DNA of 64,000 nt from Dehalococcoidia bacterium (lineage in GTDB: Bacteria > Chloroflexota > Dehalococcoidia > Lucifugimonadales > GCA-002694895): the NCBI GenBank assembly GCA_029936815.1, contig JAPYRX010000003.1:1-64000 (forward strand), given 5' to 3'. Both the position numbers and the translations under genes were made by a program. Position 1 is the stretch's first letter; every line of letters starts with the position of its first letter. Below the pieces are notes generated by a model. That model ran no database searches, was not told the origin of the DNA, and saw only the letters and a list, made by a program, of their open reading frames with translations. This document shows positions 26,258 to 36,591 of this stretch, in pieces.

Positions 26258-26700
26258 CTCAGAAGATCAGTGACAATTTTATTTACTATTTTGCCTTGTG
26301 CTTTTCCGCCTAGATTTTTCATTAATACAGGCATGATCTTCCCTAAATCTTTAATTGATGTGGCGTTGGTTTCCTTTATCACTTTCTTAGCTAAATCTTT
26401 TATTTCATTTTCGTCCATTTGTTTTGGAAGGTACTTAGATATGATCTCAAGCTCGCTAGATTCTTTTTCAACCAAATCATTTCTATCTGCTGATTTAAAT
26501 GCTTCAATGCTATCTTTTCTTTGTTGAGCTTGCTTGATTAATAATTTTAAAACCATTTCATCATCAAGTTCTTTTCTGATTTTTATTTCTTCGTTATGAA
26601 TATCAGATAGTATCATTCTGTATACAGATTTTTTAATACTATTTTGAGACTTGATAGCTATTATTAGATTTTCTTTTAAAGAATTAATTATGTTATTCAT
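26254..26700 (-). CDS. GatB/YqeY domain protein
   Basis: A 148-residue YqeY-type protein, related to the C-terminal tRNA-binding tail of the GatB amidotransferase subunit. Typical features: KNSIKKSVYRMILSDI-like N-terminus, QAQQRKDSIEAFKSADR, and ISKYLPKQMDENEI with GKIMPVLMKNLGGKAQGKIVN at the end. Often found near tRNA-synthetase or transamidosome genes; gltX is the next gene upstream. No catalytic motif; precise role unknown. Confidence 0.93.
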   Translation of the reverse strand: MNNIINSLKENLIIAIKSQNSIKKSVYRMILSDIHNEEIKIRKELDDEMVLKLLIKQAQQRKDSIEAFKSADRNDLVEKESSELEIISKYLPKQMDENEIKDLAKKVIKETNATSIKDLGKIMPVLMKNLGGKAQGKIVNKIVTDLLS

Positions 26701-26762
26701 TTTTGTTTAGAATTATTTTTCACTGAAAGTATATAATTTTTGAAATATGTGTCAAGTATAAA

Positions 26763-28190
26763 CTAAATAAAATCTAAAGCGGATGATATTCTGTTTACTG
26801 ATTCTTTTTTCCCCAATATAGAAATACAATCAAAAACTGGAGGGCTTATTTTTTGATTGGTAATGACTATCCTTAAGGTTCCAAGAAGGTTTTTAGGTTT
26901 TAAATTCAATTCTTCCATTAAGTTTTTCAATTCAAATTGGACTGTTTCTATATTAAAATCATCTATTTTATTTAAGCAATCAATAGTACTTTTGAGTATA
27001 TAACTACACTGATCAATGTCATCGCACATTGCATATACTTCTTCTTTAGATTTGAATGAAGGAATATTATATATAAATTCAGACAACATTAAGGAATCTT
27101 TTAAAGTTTTTGACCGTTCTTTTATCATATTTGCTATATCTACAAAATTATATTTTTTTATTATATTGTAATTTTTAATATTTATTGAATTTTTGAAAAA
27201 CAAATCCAGTTCTTTTGCTATTTCATCACTTTTTAATTCTCTTATGTATTTACCATTAAACCAATCTAGTTTTTGCTTATTAAAAATCGCAGGTGATTTT
27301 GATATTTTTTTTATATTAAATACGTTTATTAATTCTTCTATTGTAAATTGTTCTGTTTTATCATCTAATGCCCAACCCAATAAGACTAAAAAATTAAACA
27401 TAGCTGGTTTAATATAACCCTCATTAATAAATTCTTGTATAGATGTAGCTCCATGTCTTTTGCTTAATTTTGTTTTATCTGATGCTAGTATCATTGGTAA
27501 ATGAACAAACAAAGGCATTTCCCAATCTAAAGATTTATAAATATTTACATGTTTTGGAAGACTAGGTAACCATTCCTCTGCTCGCATCACATGACTAATA
27601 TTCATCAAATGATCATCTACTACATTAGCAAAATGATATGTAGGAAAACCATCTGATTTCATAATTATAAAGTCATCTAATTCTTTATTGTTAAATGTGA
27701 TTTCTCCTCTGATTTCATCATAACATTTTGTTATACCTTCTTGAGGAGATTTGAATCTTATTACAAATGGGTCTTCCTTGGATCGTTTTTGTGATAGGTC
27801 CAAATCATAATTCCTATATCTACCATCATACCTTGTGATTTTCCCAGCTGCTTTTTGTTTATTCCTTAAGTCATCTAATTCTTGTTGAGTTGCAAAACAT
27901 CTATATGCTTTATCTTCATCGATTAATTTTTCAGCATATTTAGTGTATATTTCAATTCTTTCAGATTGTATATAAACTTCATCCCAATTAAGCCCCATCC
28001 AATTAAGTGCATCTTTTTGTTTTTGAATTCCATCATCTACCATTCTTGCCTGGTCAGTGTCTTCGATTCTTAATATGAATTTCCCTTTTTGATTTCGTGC
28101 AAATAGCCAATTAAAAATAGCACTTCTTATATTACCCACATGAGGATCACCTGTAGGGCTTGGGGCATATCTGACTCTTGTTTCTTTCAT
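26763..28190 (-). CDS. gltX: glutamyl-tRNA synthetase
   Basis: A 475-residue class I synthetase. The HIGH-type motif is in RYAPSPTGDPHVGN (about residues 7-20) and the KMSKS-type motif is KLSKRHG (about residues 243-249). The anticodon-binding C-terminal domain is full length. The usual zinc-site cysteines are not obvious. It charges tRNA-Glu and, if non-discriminating, tRNA-Gln. Followed 13 bp upstream by the rluD-like gene. Confidence 0.96.
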   Translation of the reverse strand: MKETRVRYAPSPTGDPHVGNIRSAIFNWLFARNQKGKFILRIEDTDQARMVDDGIQKQKDALNWMGLNWDEVYIQSERIEIYTKYAEKLIDEDKAYRCFATQQELDDLRNKQKAAGKITRYDGRYRNYDLDLSQKRSKEDPFVIRFKSPQEGITKCYDEIRGEITFNNKELDDFIIMKSDGFPTYHFANVVDDHLMNISHVMRAEEWLPSLPKHVNIYKSLDWEMPLFVHLPMILASDKTKLSKRHGATSIQEFINEGYIKPAMFNFLVLLGWALDDKTEQFTIEELINVFNIKKISKSPAIFNKQKLDWFNGKYIRELKSDEIAKELDLFFKNSINIKNYNIIKKYNFVDIANMIKERSKTLKDSLMLSEFIYNIPSFKSKEEVYAMCDDIDQCSYILKSTIDCLNKIDDFNIETVQFELKNLMEELNLKPKNLLGTLRIVITNQKISPPVFDCISILGKKESVNRISSALDFI

Positions 28191-28202
28191 AATATATTTT
28201 TA

Positions 28203-29120
28203 TCAGTTGTTAAAATAAAATTCAATGAATTCTTTCATGTCTTTTTCAGGTTCATTTGTAATTGATATTATATTTTTTATCGAATCTGTAAATTCTAATT
28301 TGTAGGCATGTAACATTTGGCGATTGGCTAATTTTGATTTTTTACCATATAGTTCATCTCCTACCACAGCATGCCCAATGGCTTGCATGTGAACTCTTAT
28401 TTGATGAGTTCTACCTGTATGTAATTCTAATTCTAATAATGACATTTTATTTGATGATTGTAATACTTTATAAGTTGTCATCGATTCTCTTCCATCAGGA
28501 GATATATTCATTTTTTTTCTTTGCGATTTATTTCTGCTTATAGGAGCATCTATTGTGGCATATTTCTTTTTAGGGATACCGTTAACTACTGCTAAATAAT
28601 ATTTGTTTATCTCTCGTTTTTTTTGGATACCCGATAAATATTTATATGTTCTTTCATTCTTGGCTACTAGAAGTAATCCTGATGTGTCTTTGTCTAATCT
28701 GTGGACTAATAATGGTTTTCTTTCTCCTAAAGTAGGTTCGAATTCTATATTCATACCTAGTAATGCATTTACAATAGTGTCATTTAAATGACCTTTAGAA
28801 GGATGAACAACAATTCCAAATGGTTTGTTTATTATCAACAAATCAGAATTTTCATAAAGAATTTCTAGCTTTAATTCAGATGGAGTCAAAGTGTTTTTTT
28901 GTTCTTGAGGTACAATTATTTTAATCAGGTCATTTCTCTTGATATCTGTAGAAGCTTTTATTGGATAAGAATTGATTGTTATATATTTATTATCAATTAA
29001 TTTTTTAATTTGTGAACGACTGAATTGAATAAATTTGTTTTTTATAAATAAGTCGGCTCTGCTTAAAATGTCCTCTTCAGAAACATGGTATTCTATTATT
29101 TCATTATTAATCATTGTCAT
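28203..29120 (-). CDS. RluD-type 23S rRNA pseudouridine synthase
   Basis: A 305-residue RluA-family enzyme with an N-terminal S4 RNA-binding domain (RADLFIKNKFIQFSRSQIKKLIDNKYI) and a catalytic domain with VHRLDKDTSGLLLVAKN, where the Asp is the nucleophile. LLELELHTGRTHQIRVHMQAIGHAVVGDELYG is the conserved C-terminal block. Most like RluD. The start overlaps lspA by 14 bp; a second in-frame ATG two codons in is possible. Confidence 0.94.
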   Translation of the reverse strand: MTMINNEIIEYHVSEEDILSRADLFIKNKFIQFSRSQIKKLIDNKYITINSYPIKASTDIKRNDLIKIIVPQEQKNTLTPSELKLEILYENSDLLIINKPFGIVVHPSKGHLNDTIVNALLGMNIEFEPTLGERKPLLVHRLDKDTSGLLLVAKNERTYKYLSGIQKKREINKYYLAVVNGIPKKKYATIDAPISRNKSQRKKMNISPDGRESMTTYKVLQSSNKMSLLELELHTGRTHQIRVHMQAIGHAVVGDELYGKKSKLANRQMLHAYKLEFTDSIKNIISITNEPEKDMKEFIEFYFNN

Positions 29121-29568
29121 TTTTTATTTTTATTATGGAATCTAAAATTAATAGTGCAAGACCGATAACTATAGATGAATCTGCTATGTTAAATAATGGC
29201 CACCAACCAACACCTATAAAATCAATCACTCCTGGTTTGTATAATCTGTCTATAAAATTACCTATTGCTCCAGCAATTTGTAATGAAAAAGCATATTTTA
29301 AAAGTATATTTTTTTGATAATTAATTAATAAAATAAACAATATTAAGACTGCAAAAGGAATAATAAATTTTAATAAATCATTAATCCCTTCAACGATGCT
29401 AAATGCTACCCCAGTATTAAGAACATATTTAATTTTGAAAAACGACAATTCGTAAATTGTTTTATTGAGTTCATAACTAGAGATATAAATTTTAGTGATT
29501 TGATCAATTATAAGAATTATTGAAATGGTCAGTATTGCATGATATATATTTTTAGTTATATATTTCAT
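29107..29568 (-). CDS. lspA: lipoprotein signal peptidase II
   Basis: A 153-residue membrane aspartic peptidase with four hydrophobic segments. Conserved elements: IDQITKIYI near TM1, LNTGVAFSI, the first catalytic Asp in GAIGNFIDRLYKPGVIDF, and the second in FNIADSSIVIG. It removes the signal peptides of lipoproteins after lipidation. The lspA-rluD pairing is common in bacteria. Confidence 0.95.
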   Translation of the reverse strand: MKYITKNIYHAILTISIILIIDQITKIYISSYELNKTIYELSFFKIKYVLNTGVAFSIVEGINDLLKFIIPFAVLILFILLINYQKNILLKYAFSLQIAGAIGNFIDRLYKPGVIDFIGVGWWPLFNIADSSIVIGLALLILDSIIKIKNDND

Positions 29569-29569
29569 G

Positions 29570-30730
29570 TTAATTTTTATACATGCTAGATATTATCTTC
29601 TTTAACATTGTATTTGATAAATTGATTGGCAAAGGAAGCAATCTTTCCTTTGGTGTTTGATCAACAATTAAATCAATTTCACTTTTATTAATACCAATAT
29701 TATTTATGTAAGTTTCAAGTCCGCAATTGTTTATCATTTCTTTTAGTTTTACAACTAACGAATCTATGTTGTTTACTTTACATGTTTCTATTAATATTTT
29801 TTGCTTATTAGTTGATAATTTGTCAAATACATATGGAAGGAAGAATGGTAAACTGATACACACTGCTTGTCCGTGCGTTATTTTCCAGTTTAAAGTTAGT
29901 GGAGTTCCTATTGCGTGGCATAAGTTTGGGCGGGAATTAGAATATCCAATACCTGAAATTGTTGCTCCTAACGCACAATTTTCTCTAGATTCAAATATAT
30001 TTTTGTTTACAGAATTTTCTAAGTTTTCAAAAAATATTGATATTGATTTTAAAGCATACAAATCTGTAATATCATTTGAATCATTAGACCAAAAAGATTC
30101 AAATGAACTTGTTAAAGCATCCCAACCACTTGTTGCTGCTAAATTTTTAGGCATTGACATTGTTAATTCAGGATCAATGATTGCTATGTCAGGAAAAAGT
30201 AGAGGGTGATTCATTCCTGAGCTAGTACTTTTATTCCAATCCCATATTGTAGTGAATTTTGTAACTTCACTACTACTTCCAGAAGTCGTCGGGATTGCTA
30301 TTAGGGGTATCCCCTTATTTTCAATGGTTTTTACCCCTTTGCTAAAATCAATCCAATTGCCATCATTTTGACTTAGTAAGGATGCTGCTTTTGATGCATC
30401 CATTACGCTACCTCCTCCAGCTGCTATAACTAGTGAGATTTTATTTTCTTTCATCACATTGCTTACAATTTCAACAGTATCTGGTGAAGGATAGGGGTCG
30501 ATATCACTGAAATATTGTGTATCATATTCATCTAGATTTTTAATGCTATTCTTAAAATAATTATTTGTTTTGAGATGTGATTTGCCAGTTACAATTAAAA
30601 TTTTATCAATGTTTGAGAAATTAGATTTAATAATTTTATCAATGTTATTTAATATTGACTTTCCAAAAAACAGTTTTGTTGGATGAAACCATACGTTATC
30701 TAAATTGTGATTTGTTAATGTGTTTGACAT
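29570..30730 (-). CDS. iron-containing alcohol dehydrogenase family protein
   Basis: A 386-residue group III alcohol dehydrogenase. The nucleotide-binding loop is GGGSVMDASKAASL (about residues 104-117), and the metal site is composed of the Asp of SGWDALTSSFES and the histidines in NLCHAIGTPL and ITHGQAV. Such enzymes reduce aldehydes or oxidise alcohols with NAD(P). It lies between lspA and sucB, 7 bp after sucB, where a dihydrolipoamide dehydrogenase might be expected but is absent. Substrate unknown. Confidence 0.92.
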   Translation of the reverse strand: MSNTLTNHNLDNVWFHPTKLFFGKSILNNIDKIIKSNFSNIDKILIVTGKSHLKTNNYFKNSIKNLDEYDTQYFSDIDPYPSPDTVEIVSNVMKENKISLVIAAGGGSVMDASKAASLLSQNDGNWIDFSKGVKTIENKGIPLIAIPTTSGSSSEVTKFTTIWDWNKSTSSGMNHPLLFPDIAIIDPELTMSMPKNLAATSGWDALTSSFESFWSNDSNDITDLYALKSISIFFENLENSVNKNIFESRENCALGATISGIGYSNSRPNLCHAIGTPLTLNWKITHGQAVCISLPFFLPYVFDKLSTNKQKILIETCKVNNIDSLVVKLKEMINNCGLETYINNIGINKSEIDLIVDQTPKERLLPLPINLSNTMLKKIISSMYKN

Positions 30731-30737
30731 AAATTAA

Positions 30738-31946
30738 CTAATTTTCAATAAGTAATTTTTGTGGATCTTCTATGAATTCTTTGATTCTCACTAAAAATTG
30801 AACTGCTTCTCCTCCATCTACAATTCTATGATCATAAGTTAGTGCCAGATACATCATTGGCCTTATTACTATTTGATCATTTAAAACTACAGGTTTCTTT
30901 TTAATTGCGTGCATACCCAATATGCCTACTTGTGGAGGATTAATGATTGGTGTTGAGAACATCGAGCCAAATGTTCCGCCGTTTGTTATTGTAAAAGTCC
31001 CACTTGTTAAATCATCAATGGTTAAAGTTTTAGATTGTGTTTTTTTCACCATATCAATAATTCCATTTTCAATACCTGAAAAAGATAAATTGTTAGCGTT
31101 TTTTAATACAGGTACTACTAATCCTTCATCTGATGCAACAGCTATTCCTATATTATAATAATGTTTCATTATAATTTCATTTTCTCCCATCTCAGAATTA
31201 AGATTAGGGAAATCAATTAAAGAATGTACAACAGACTTAACAAAGAAAGACATAAATCCTAGCCCAACTCCTTTTGTTTCACGAAAACTTTCTTTGTATT
31301 TAGTTCTAATATTCATTATTTCACTCATGTCTACTTCATTGTATGTTGTTGTCATAACAGTATTTAAATGAACTTGAGTTAATCTCTTGGCAATAGTTTC
31401 CCTACGTTTAGTAATCCTTTTTCTTGTTTCGAGGGTCTCTTTGTTTGGTACTGTAATATTTTCTTGTAGTGGTGTTGAATTACTTACACTAATAATATTG
31501 TTAATATCATCTACTGTAATTTTACCTGCTCTTCCAGTTCCCTTTAAGGTACTTAATTCTATATTGTTTTTTTCAGCAAGGTTTTTCGCAAGAGGAGTGA
31601 TATTAATTTCTACTTCAACTATATTTTCGATAGAATTATTACTAGGTTGAACAGCTTCTTTTTTTACTTCTTTGGGTTCATCTTTGATAGGTTTATTTTC
31701 TAAATCAACATCTGTGTTGATAGTTCCTAATATAGTACCCACATTTACTGTTTCTCCTTCAGAAAAATTTACATTTTCTAATTTTCCGGATGCAGGAGCA
31801 GTTACTTCAAGGTTAACTTTTTCAGTTTCTAGTTCTAATATTGTTTCTCCTGCTTCAATAATATCTCCCTGATTTTTTATCCATTCGCCGATTGTCGCTT
31901 CTACTATTGATTCACCCATCTCTGGGACTTTTATCTCTATGCTCAA
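30738..31946 (-). CDS. sucB: 2-oxoglutarate dehydrogenase E2, dihydrolipoyl succinyltransferase
   Basis: A 402-residue E2. One lipoyl domain at the N-terminus with the lipoylated Lys in [11 protein letters not shown] (about residue 43), a Pro/Glu linker, a peripheral subunit-binding domain ([33 protein letters not shown] spans about 116-148), and the catalytic domain ending with [16 protein letters not shown] (His and Asp of the active site). The [20 protein letters not shown] strand is present. Follows sucA by 11 bp. E3 (lpd) is not in the window. Confidence 0.95.
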   Translation of the reverse strand: MSIEIKVPEMGESIVEATIGEWIKNQGDIIEAGETILELETEKVNLEVTAPASGKLENVNFSEGETVNVGTILGTINTDVDLENKPIKDEPKEVKKEAVQPSNNSIENIVEVEINITPLAKNLAEKNNIELSTLKGTGRAGKITVDDINNIISVSNSTPLQENITVPNKETLETRKRITKRRETIAKRLTQVHLNTVMTTTYNEVDMSEIMNIRTKYKESFRETKGVGLGFMSFFVKSVVHSLIDFPNLNSEMGENEIIMKHYYNIGIAVASDEGLVVPVLKNANNLSFSGIENGIIDMVKKTQSKTLTIDDLTSGTFTITNGGTFGSMFSTPIINPPQVGILGMHAIKKKPVVLNDQIVIRPMMYLALTYDHRIVDGGEAVQFLVRIKEFIEDPQKLLIEN

Positions 31947-31957
31947 AATTAACCTCG

Positions 31958-34639
31958 TTATTTTATTTCATTAAATTTGTTTTTTATTGATTCAATTTGA
32001 ATTTTATGTAACTCAGATGTCCCAACAGAAGTACTAGCTCTTTCAGTGGATCCATAATATTCTAATTCATATTCTTTCATTATTGAACTATTATGGATTT
32101 GATTTGATACAAAATGCCACGCACCTCTGTTTTTTGGTTCTTCTTGTATCCAAATAATTTTGTTTATATTTTTATTTTTGCTTAAAAAGCCTTCAATATC
32201 TTTTGACGGGAACGGGTATAATTCTTCTATTGAAATAATCGCATTATTTTTATTTATTGGTTCTTTGTTTTCATCTAATAAATCGACAATGATTTTTCCT
32301 GAACACATAACTAATGTAGTAATTCCACCTGTATTTTTAGGTAAGTAGGCTATGATTTTAGAAAATTCTGTTTCTGTGAATTCTTTTATTGGAGATGCAG
32401 CAAAAGGATGTCTTAACAAACTTTTTGGAGTCATAATTATCATAGGTGTTATATTATTTTTTTCGTTTGCTTGCATTTTTAACGCATGAAAATATTGAGA
32501 TGATTTTGATGGGTATATCACTCTCATATTTGAATCTGCACATAAACTTAGATATCTTTCTAAATGCGCACTAGAATGATTTGGCCCTTGTCCTTCATAA
32601 CCATGCGGAAGCAACATAACCAAAGATGATGTGATTCCCCATTTAGAGAACCCAGATGAAATATATTCGTCAATTACGGCTTGGGCGTTATTAACAAAAT
32701 CACCAAATTGTGCTTCCCATAATACGAAATTATTTTCTGAATTTAATGTGTATCCATATTCAAATGCTAATGTGGCCATTTCAGTTAGTGGGCTATTTTT
32801 TATTTGTATATTTTTTTGATTAGGTAAAATATAATTTAAGGGAATATATTTTTCTCCATTATTTATATCATGTAAAACTGCATGTCTTTGGCTAAAAGTA
32901 CCACGTTCAGAGTCTTGCCCTGTTAATCTTAAATTACTACCATTATTAATAATTGAAGCTAGAGCTAGAAGTTCTGCATGAGCCCAATCTAAGTTAGAAT
33001 TACTATTTAATACATCTTGTTTTCTTTTTAAAATTCGCTCTAATCTATTATTTATCGATACATTACTTGGGATATTAAAAATTGCATGATTAAGTGATTT
33101 GAATTCATTTGTTTTTAATTTTGTTCCTTTATATTCATAATCTATAATAATATTTGTATTGTTTTTTATGATACTTTTAGAGATATCCGAAGATTTATTA
33201 ATGTTTGGATTTTCTAGATCAGCTTCTAATTTTTGATTCCATTTTTCAAAAGACTCATCCGCAATGGTATTGATTTTATCTCCATGTTCAGAAGATAATT
33301 TTTCTGTGTAAATTGTCTTTAATGAAGGGTGAGATTTGATTTTTTTATACATTAAAGGTTGAGTAAATGATGGCTCGTCACCTTCATTATGCCCATGTTT
33401 TCTGTATCCAACTAAATCAATTATTATATCTTTTTTAAATTTTTTTCTATAATTATAAGCAATAGATGCAACTTTTAAACACGACTCCACATCATCAGCA
33501 TTAACATGAAAAACAGGAATATTGTATGCCTTTGCAATATCAGTGCAATATCCTTCTGATTTCGATTCTTCTGGGTTAGTAGTAAATCCTATTTGATTAT
33601 TGACTACAACGTGGATCGTACCTCCAACATTGTATAAATCCAGATCTTTCATATTAAATAGTTCTGATACTATTCCTTGGCCTGCAAAACTTGAATCACC
33701 ATGAGTCAATACACTTATAGATTTGTCATGTGAATTAGATTGGTCTGACATTAAATTTTCTTGAATTGATTTCAAATATCCATTTACAACCGGGCTTGCT
33801 AATTCAAGATGACTAGGATTATCTAACAATTTAATTTTAAGGTTATTTATAGAAATTTCAGAGCCATAGTGATACAAAACGTCTTGCATCCAGCCAGGCG
33901 GGTTGATTTCATCTGTTGTTTTATTTAAATTAACTTTTCCTTGTTTCAAATAACTGAACACATCAGAGTAGGGGAGTTTGAATAAGGTTGCCATAACACT
34001 TATTCTTCCTCTATGCTGCATTCCTATGGTCATATGCTCCATAGAATCCCTATTTCCAAGCTCGATTATTTTATCCAAAATTGGAATTAATGAATCTTCT
34101 CCTTGTATTGAAAACCATTTTTTTGCGGGGAAATGTTTGGATAGGAATTCTTCAAATGTATCAACTTCAATAATACGATCTAGTAATGAATTTTGTTCGT
34201 CAAAATTAGGAGGATTAATATCATTTTCGATATTATCAATTAACCAAGTAATTTCTTCTTGGTTATCTAAATGAAAATATTCATATCCAATAGTAGTTGT
34301 ATAAATATTTTTTATTTTTTCACTAGTTCCATTTGAGTTTAATATATATTCTTTTTTGGCTATTAAATTTAGAGGATCTAGTTTGGCATACTTATGTCCT
34401 TCTTTTCTGATTTGATTTAGTATCAATGTTTCATCATTATTATTAGCTATATTATCTCTAGATTTTGGGGCTTCGGAATGATTTTGAGAGTGTGATGATC
34501 TTTTGTATTTTTTGAAATCTTCTGAATTAAAAAAAATAACTAAATCTTCTCCTACACTTTCGGGATCTATCAAGTAATCCTCATATAGACCTAAAATGTA
34601 AGCTAAATTCAAATCTCCAAATTGATTGTTATTAGACAT
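31958..34639 (-). CDS. sucA: 2-oxoglutarate dehydrogenase E1
   Basis: An 893-residue thiamine diphosphate-dependent E1. It begins with the E2-binding segment ([26 protein letters not shown]), followed by [45 protein letters not shown], and [13 protein letters not shown], all in the usual order. [22 protein letters not shown] and [11 protein letters not shown] are in the C-terminal transketolase-like half. Slightly shorter than E. coli SucA. Forms the 2-oxoglutarate to succinyl-CoA step with SucB; probably has its own promoter 37 bp upstream of the start. Confidence 0.97.
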   Translation of the reverse strand: MSNNNQFGDLNLAYILGLYEDYLIDPESVGEDLVIFFNSEDFKKYKRSSHSQNHSEAPKSRDNIANNNDETLILNQIRKEGHKYAKLDPLNLIAKKEYILNSNGTSEKIKNIYTTTIGYEYFHLDNQEEITWLIDNIENDINPPNFDEQNSLLDRIIEVDTFEEFLSKHFPAKKWFSIQGEDSLIPILDKIIELGNRDSMEHMTIGMQHRGRISVMATLFKLPYSDVFSYLKQGKVNLNKTTDEINPPGWMQDVLYHYGSEISINNLKIKLLDNPSHLELASPVVNGYLKSIQENLMSDQSNSHDKSISVLTHGDSSFAGQGIVSELFNMKDLDLYNVGGTIHVVVNNQIGFTTNPEESKSEGYCTDIAKAYNIPVFHVNADDVESCLKVASIAYNYRKKFKKDIIIDLVGYRKHGHNEGDEPSFTQPLMYKKIKSHPSLKTIYTEKLSSEHGDKINTIADESFEKWNQKLEADLENPNINKSSDISKSIIKNNTNIIIDYEYKGTKLKTNEFKSLNHAIFNIPSNVSINNRLERILKRKQDVLNSNSNLDWAHAELLALASIINNGSNLRLTGQDSERGTFSQRHAVLHDINNGEKYIPLNYILPNQKNIQIKNSPLTEMATLAFEYGYTLNSENNFVLWEAQFGDFVNNAQAVIDEYISSGFSKWGITSSLVMLLPHGYEGQGPNHSSAHLERYLSLCADSNMRVIYPSKSSQYFHALKMQANEKNNITPMIIMTPKSLLRHPFAASPIKEFTETEFSKIIAYLPKNTGGITTLVMCSGKIIVDLLDENKEPINKNNAIISIEELYPFPSKDIEGFLSKNKNINKIIWIQEEPKNRGAWHFVSNQIHNSSIMKEYELEYYGSTERASTSVGTSELHKIQIESIKNKFNEIK

Positions 34640-34682
34640 TGTAAATATATTGTTGTTTTATCAGAAATAGTGAAGTATGTGT

Positions 34683-34711
34683 ATTATCGATTAAAGAAAT
34701 ATTTTTTTCAA
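34683..34711 (-). promoter_or_regulatory. predicted promoter of sucAB
   Basis: On the minus strand, TTGAAA and GATAAT are separated by exactly 17 bp (5 of 6 consensus matches each). The expected start would give a 5' leader of about 37 nt before the sucA ATG. This lies in the 99-bp gap between sdhE and sucA. Confidence 0.5.
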
Positions 34712-34738
34712 TATTATATGAAACAATATTATTAAGAT

Positions 34739-35626
34739 TTATGGTCTTAGAGATATTTCTGACAATAGTTTTTTGGTAGAAATTATATGCTTATTTATTC
34801 TTAGCTCTTCTGGATCAAGTCCTAAAGCTAGTCCTACTAGCTGTGGAACATGAATTATTGGGAGGTCAATTTCTCTTTTCATCATGCCTGCAGCTCGATT
34901 TTGATATTGATCTAAATTAAGATGACACAAAGGACAAGGAGTAACCATAGCATCAGCGCCTAAATCTTTTGCAGAGCTAGTATGATTACCAACCATCTTT
35001 AATGCAACTTTTTCATTGATCGTTAGAATCGGAAATCCACAACAAGCTTTGCTTCCAGGAAAATCAGTTACTTTTGCTCCTACCCATTCAGTTAAATCTT
35101 CTAAGCAAGTTTCTCTTTCGGGATTTTCATAAAACTTTAAAGCTTTGCTTGGTCTTACTAGGTAGCATCCATAAAAAGGAGCTAGGTTTAAAGTTTCAAG
35201 TTTTCTTTTCACTAAAGATTTAAATTTCTTTTCTCCAATTTCTTCGACTATAATCCATAGAAGGTGCCTTGTTGGTGTTTTCCCTGTGTATTCTAAGCCT
35301 TCTTCTTTAAGAGTTTCATTTATTTGAGCTCTGTATTCTTCATTTTCTAATCTTTGTTCAGCTTGAGACATAACACCTTGGCAAGTGCTACATATAGTTA
35401 AAATAGGTAAATTTTGTTTTTCTGCTAAGGCTATGTTTCTTGCATTGAGTGTATCACCTAGAAGTTGATTTTTCTCTTGCAATACTCCAGCTCCTGTACA
35501 GGACGCAGATTCCATAGCTTTTTCATCTAATTCAATGCCTAAAATTTCTGCAACTTTAATTGTTGAAGTGTATAATTCGGGTGCTGCCCCTTTAGCAACA
35601 CATCCTGGAAAAAAAGCAAATTTCAT
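34739..35626 (-). CDS. sdhE: succinate dehydrogenase subunit E (HdrB-like, CCG domains)
   Basis: A 295-residue protein with two cysteine-rich CCG domains, like heterodisulfide reductase subunit B. First domain: FPGCVAKG, ASCTGAG and CSTCQG; second: YGCYLV, ACCGFPI and PCPLCHL. In the first domain one Cys of the CC pair is Ser. This type of subunit replaces the classical SdhC/SdhD anchors in type-E succinate:quinone oxidoreductases and may touch the membrane through amphipathic helices. It follows sdhA and sdhB without gaps. Quinone reduction is the likely role. Confidence 0.88.
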   Translation of the reverse strand: MKFAFFPGCVAKGAAPELYTSTIKVAEILGIELDEKAMESASCTGAGVLQEKNQLLGDTLNARNIALAEKQNLPILTICSTCQGVMSQAEQRLENEEYRAQINETLKEEGLEYTGKTPTRHLLWIIVEEIGEKKFKSLVKRKLETLNLAPFYGCYLVRPSKALKFYENPERETCLEDLTEWVGAKVTDFPGSKACCGFPILTINEKVALKMVGNHTSSAKDLGADAMVTPCPLCHLNLDQYQNRAAGMMKREIDLPIIHVPQLVGLALGLDPEELRINKHIISTKKLLSEISLRP

Positions 35627-36591
35627 TATTTATTCTCCAATTTTTTGAATATTTTTTTCAATTTATCTTTGTTTTTTATAGAATGAGATAGAAATGGAGG
35701 TCTTTTACCTGCAAGTTGAGCTGAAATAGCAAGAGGTAACAATTTAATTAATTCTATAATATTAAAAAATCCTTTTGTTTTAAGTATCAATAAAGTTTCA
35801 TTTAAAACGCCTGAACTTTTAATTAAGCTTGTAAATGCATTTGCGTGCCTTGCTCCGTAACTTTTATTCATATTTTTATTTAAAGAATTAGATCGCATAG
35901 CCATTATTCTACTCATTGGATCAACATCTTTAGGGCATACTTCTACACATTGCATACATCTAGTGCAGTCCCATATCCCACCGTCATCTAATAATTTTTC
36001 TAGTCTTTCATTTTCAGTGTTATCTCTTGGATCTGCAATAAATCTGTAAGATTTTGCAAGGGCTGCAGGCCCAAGGAAATTATCTTTAACTTCTAATACG
36101 GTACAATCTGAAACACAGCAACCGCACATTATACAATTCATTACACCAACTAGATGCACCATATCTTCATTAGGTGCAATATATTCAGCTTCAGGAGCTT
36201 CACTTCCAGGTCTAAGGTAAGGATCTACAGCATTAAATTTATCCCAAAATGGTTTGAAATCAGCAGTAAGATCTGTAATTACTGGCATATTTCCCACAGG
36301 TTCAACCAATATTTTGTTATCTTTTTCAACAGAAGAAAGCTTAGTTTTGCAAACTAATTTAGCTTGCCCATTAACTCTCATTGCACAGGACCCGCATATT
36401 GAAGCTCTGCATGCACATCTAAGAGATAAAGTGCCATCTATTTCTTCTCTTATTTTTATTAGAACATCTAGTACTGTAAACCAATCTTCAACTTCGACAT
36501 TGTAGTCTTGAAAATATGGCTTATTTCCATCTATTTCAGGATCTTGTCTTTTGATTGTGATTTGGACAGTTTTTTTTGCGGTTTGTACCAT
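35626..36591 (-). CDS. sdhB: succinate dehydrogenase/fumarate reductase iron-sulfur subunit
   Basis: A 321-residue Fe-S protein. The 2Fe-2S ligands are in LRCACRASICGSCAMRVNG (about residues 57-75), the 4Fe-4S ligands in NCIMCGCCVSDCTVLE, and the third cluster in DCTRCMQCVEVCPKDVDP. It is longer than common SdhB (about 240-260 residues) because of a basic C-terminal extension of about 70 residues, seen in type-E complexes. Between sdhA and sdhE, overlapping the latter by 1 bp. Confidence 0.95.
   Translation of the reverse strand: MVQTAKKTVQITIKRQDPEIDGNKPYFQDYNVEVEDWFTVLDVLIKIREEIDGTLSLRCACRASICGSCAMRVNGQAKLVCKTKLSSVEKDNKILVEPVGNMPVITDLTADFKPFWDKFNAVDPYLRPGSEAPEAEYIAPNEDMVHLVGVMNCIMCGCCVSDCTVLEVKDNFLGPAALAKSYRFIADPRDNTENERLEKLLDDGGIWDCTRCMQCVEVCPKDVDPMSRIMAMRSNSLNKNMNKSYGARHANAFTSLIKSSGVLNETLLILKTKGFFNIIELIKLLPLAISAQLAGKRPPFLSHSIKNKDKLKKIFKKLENK

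Noticed and set aside
29727..30209. 160-codon ORF opposite the Fe-ADH gene
   Set aside because: The minus-strand frame has all alcohol dehydrogenase motifs; the plus-strand frame is its shadow.
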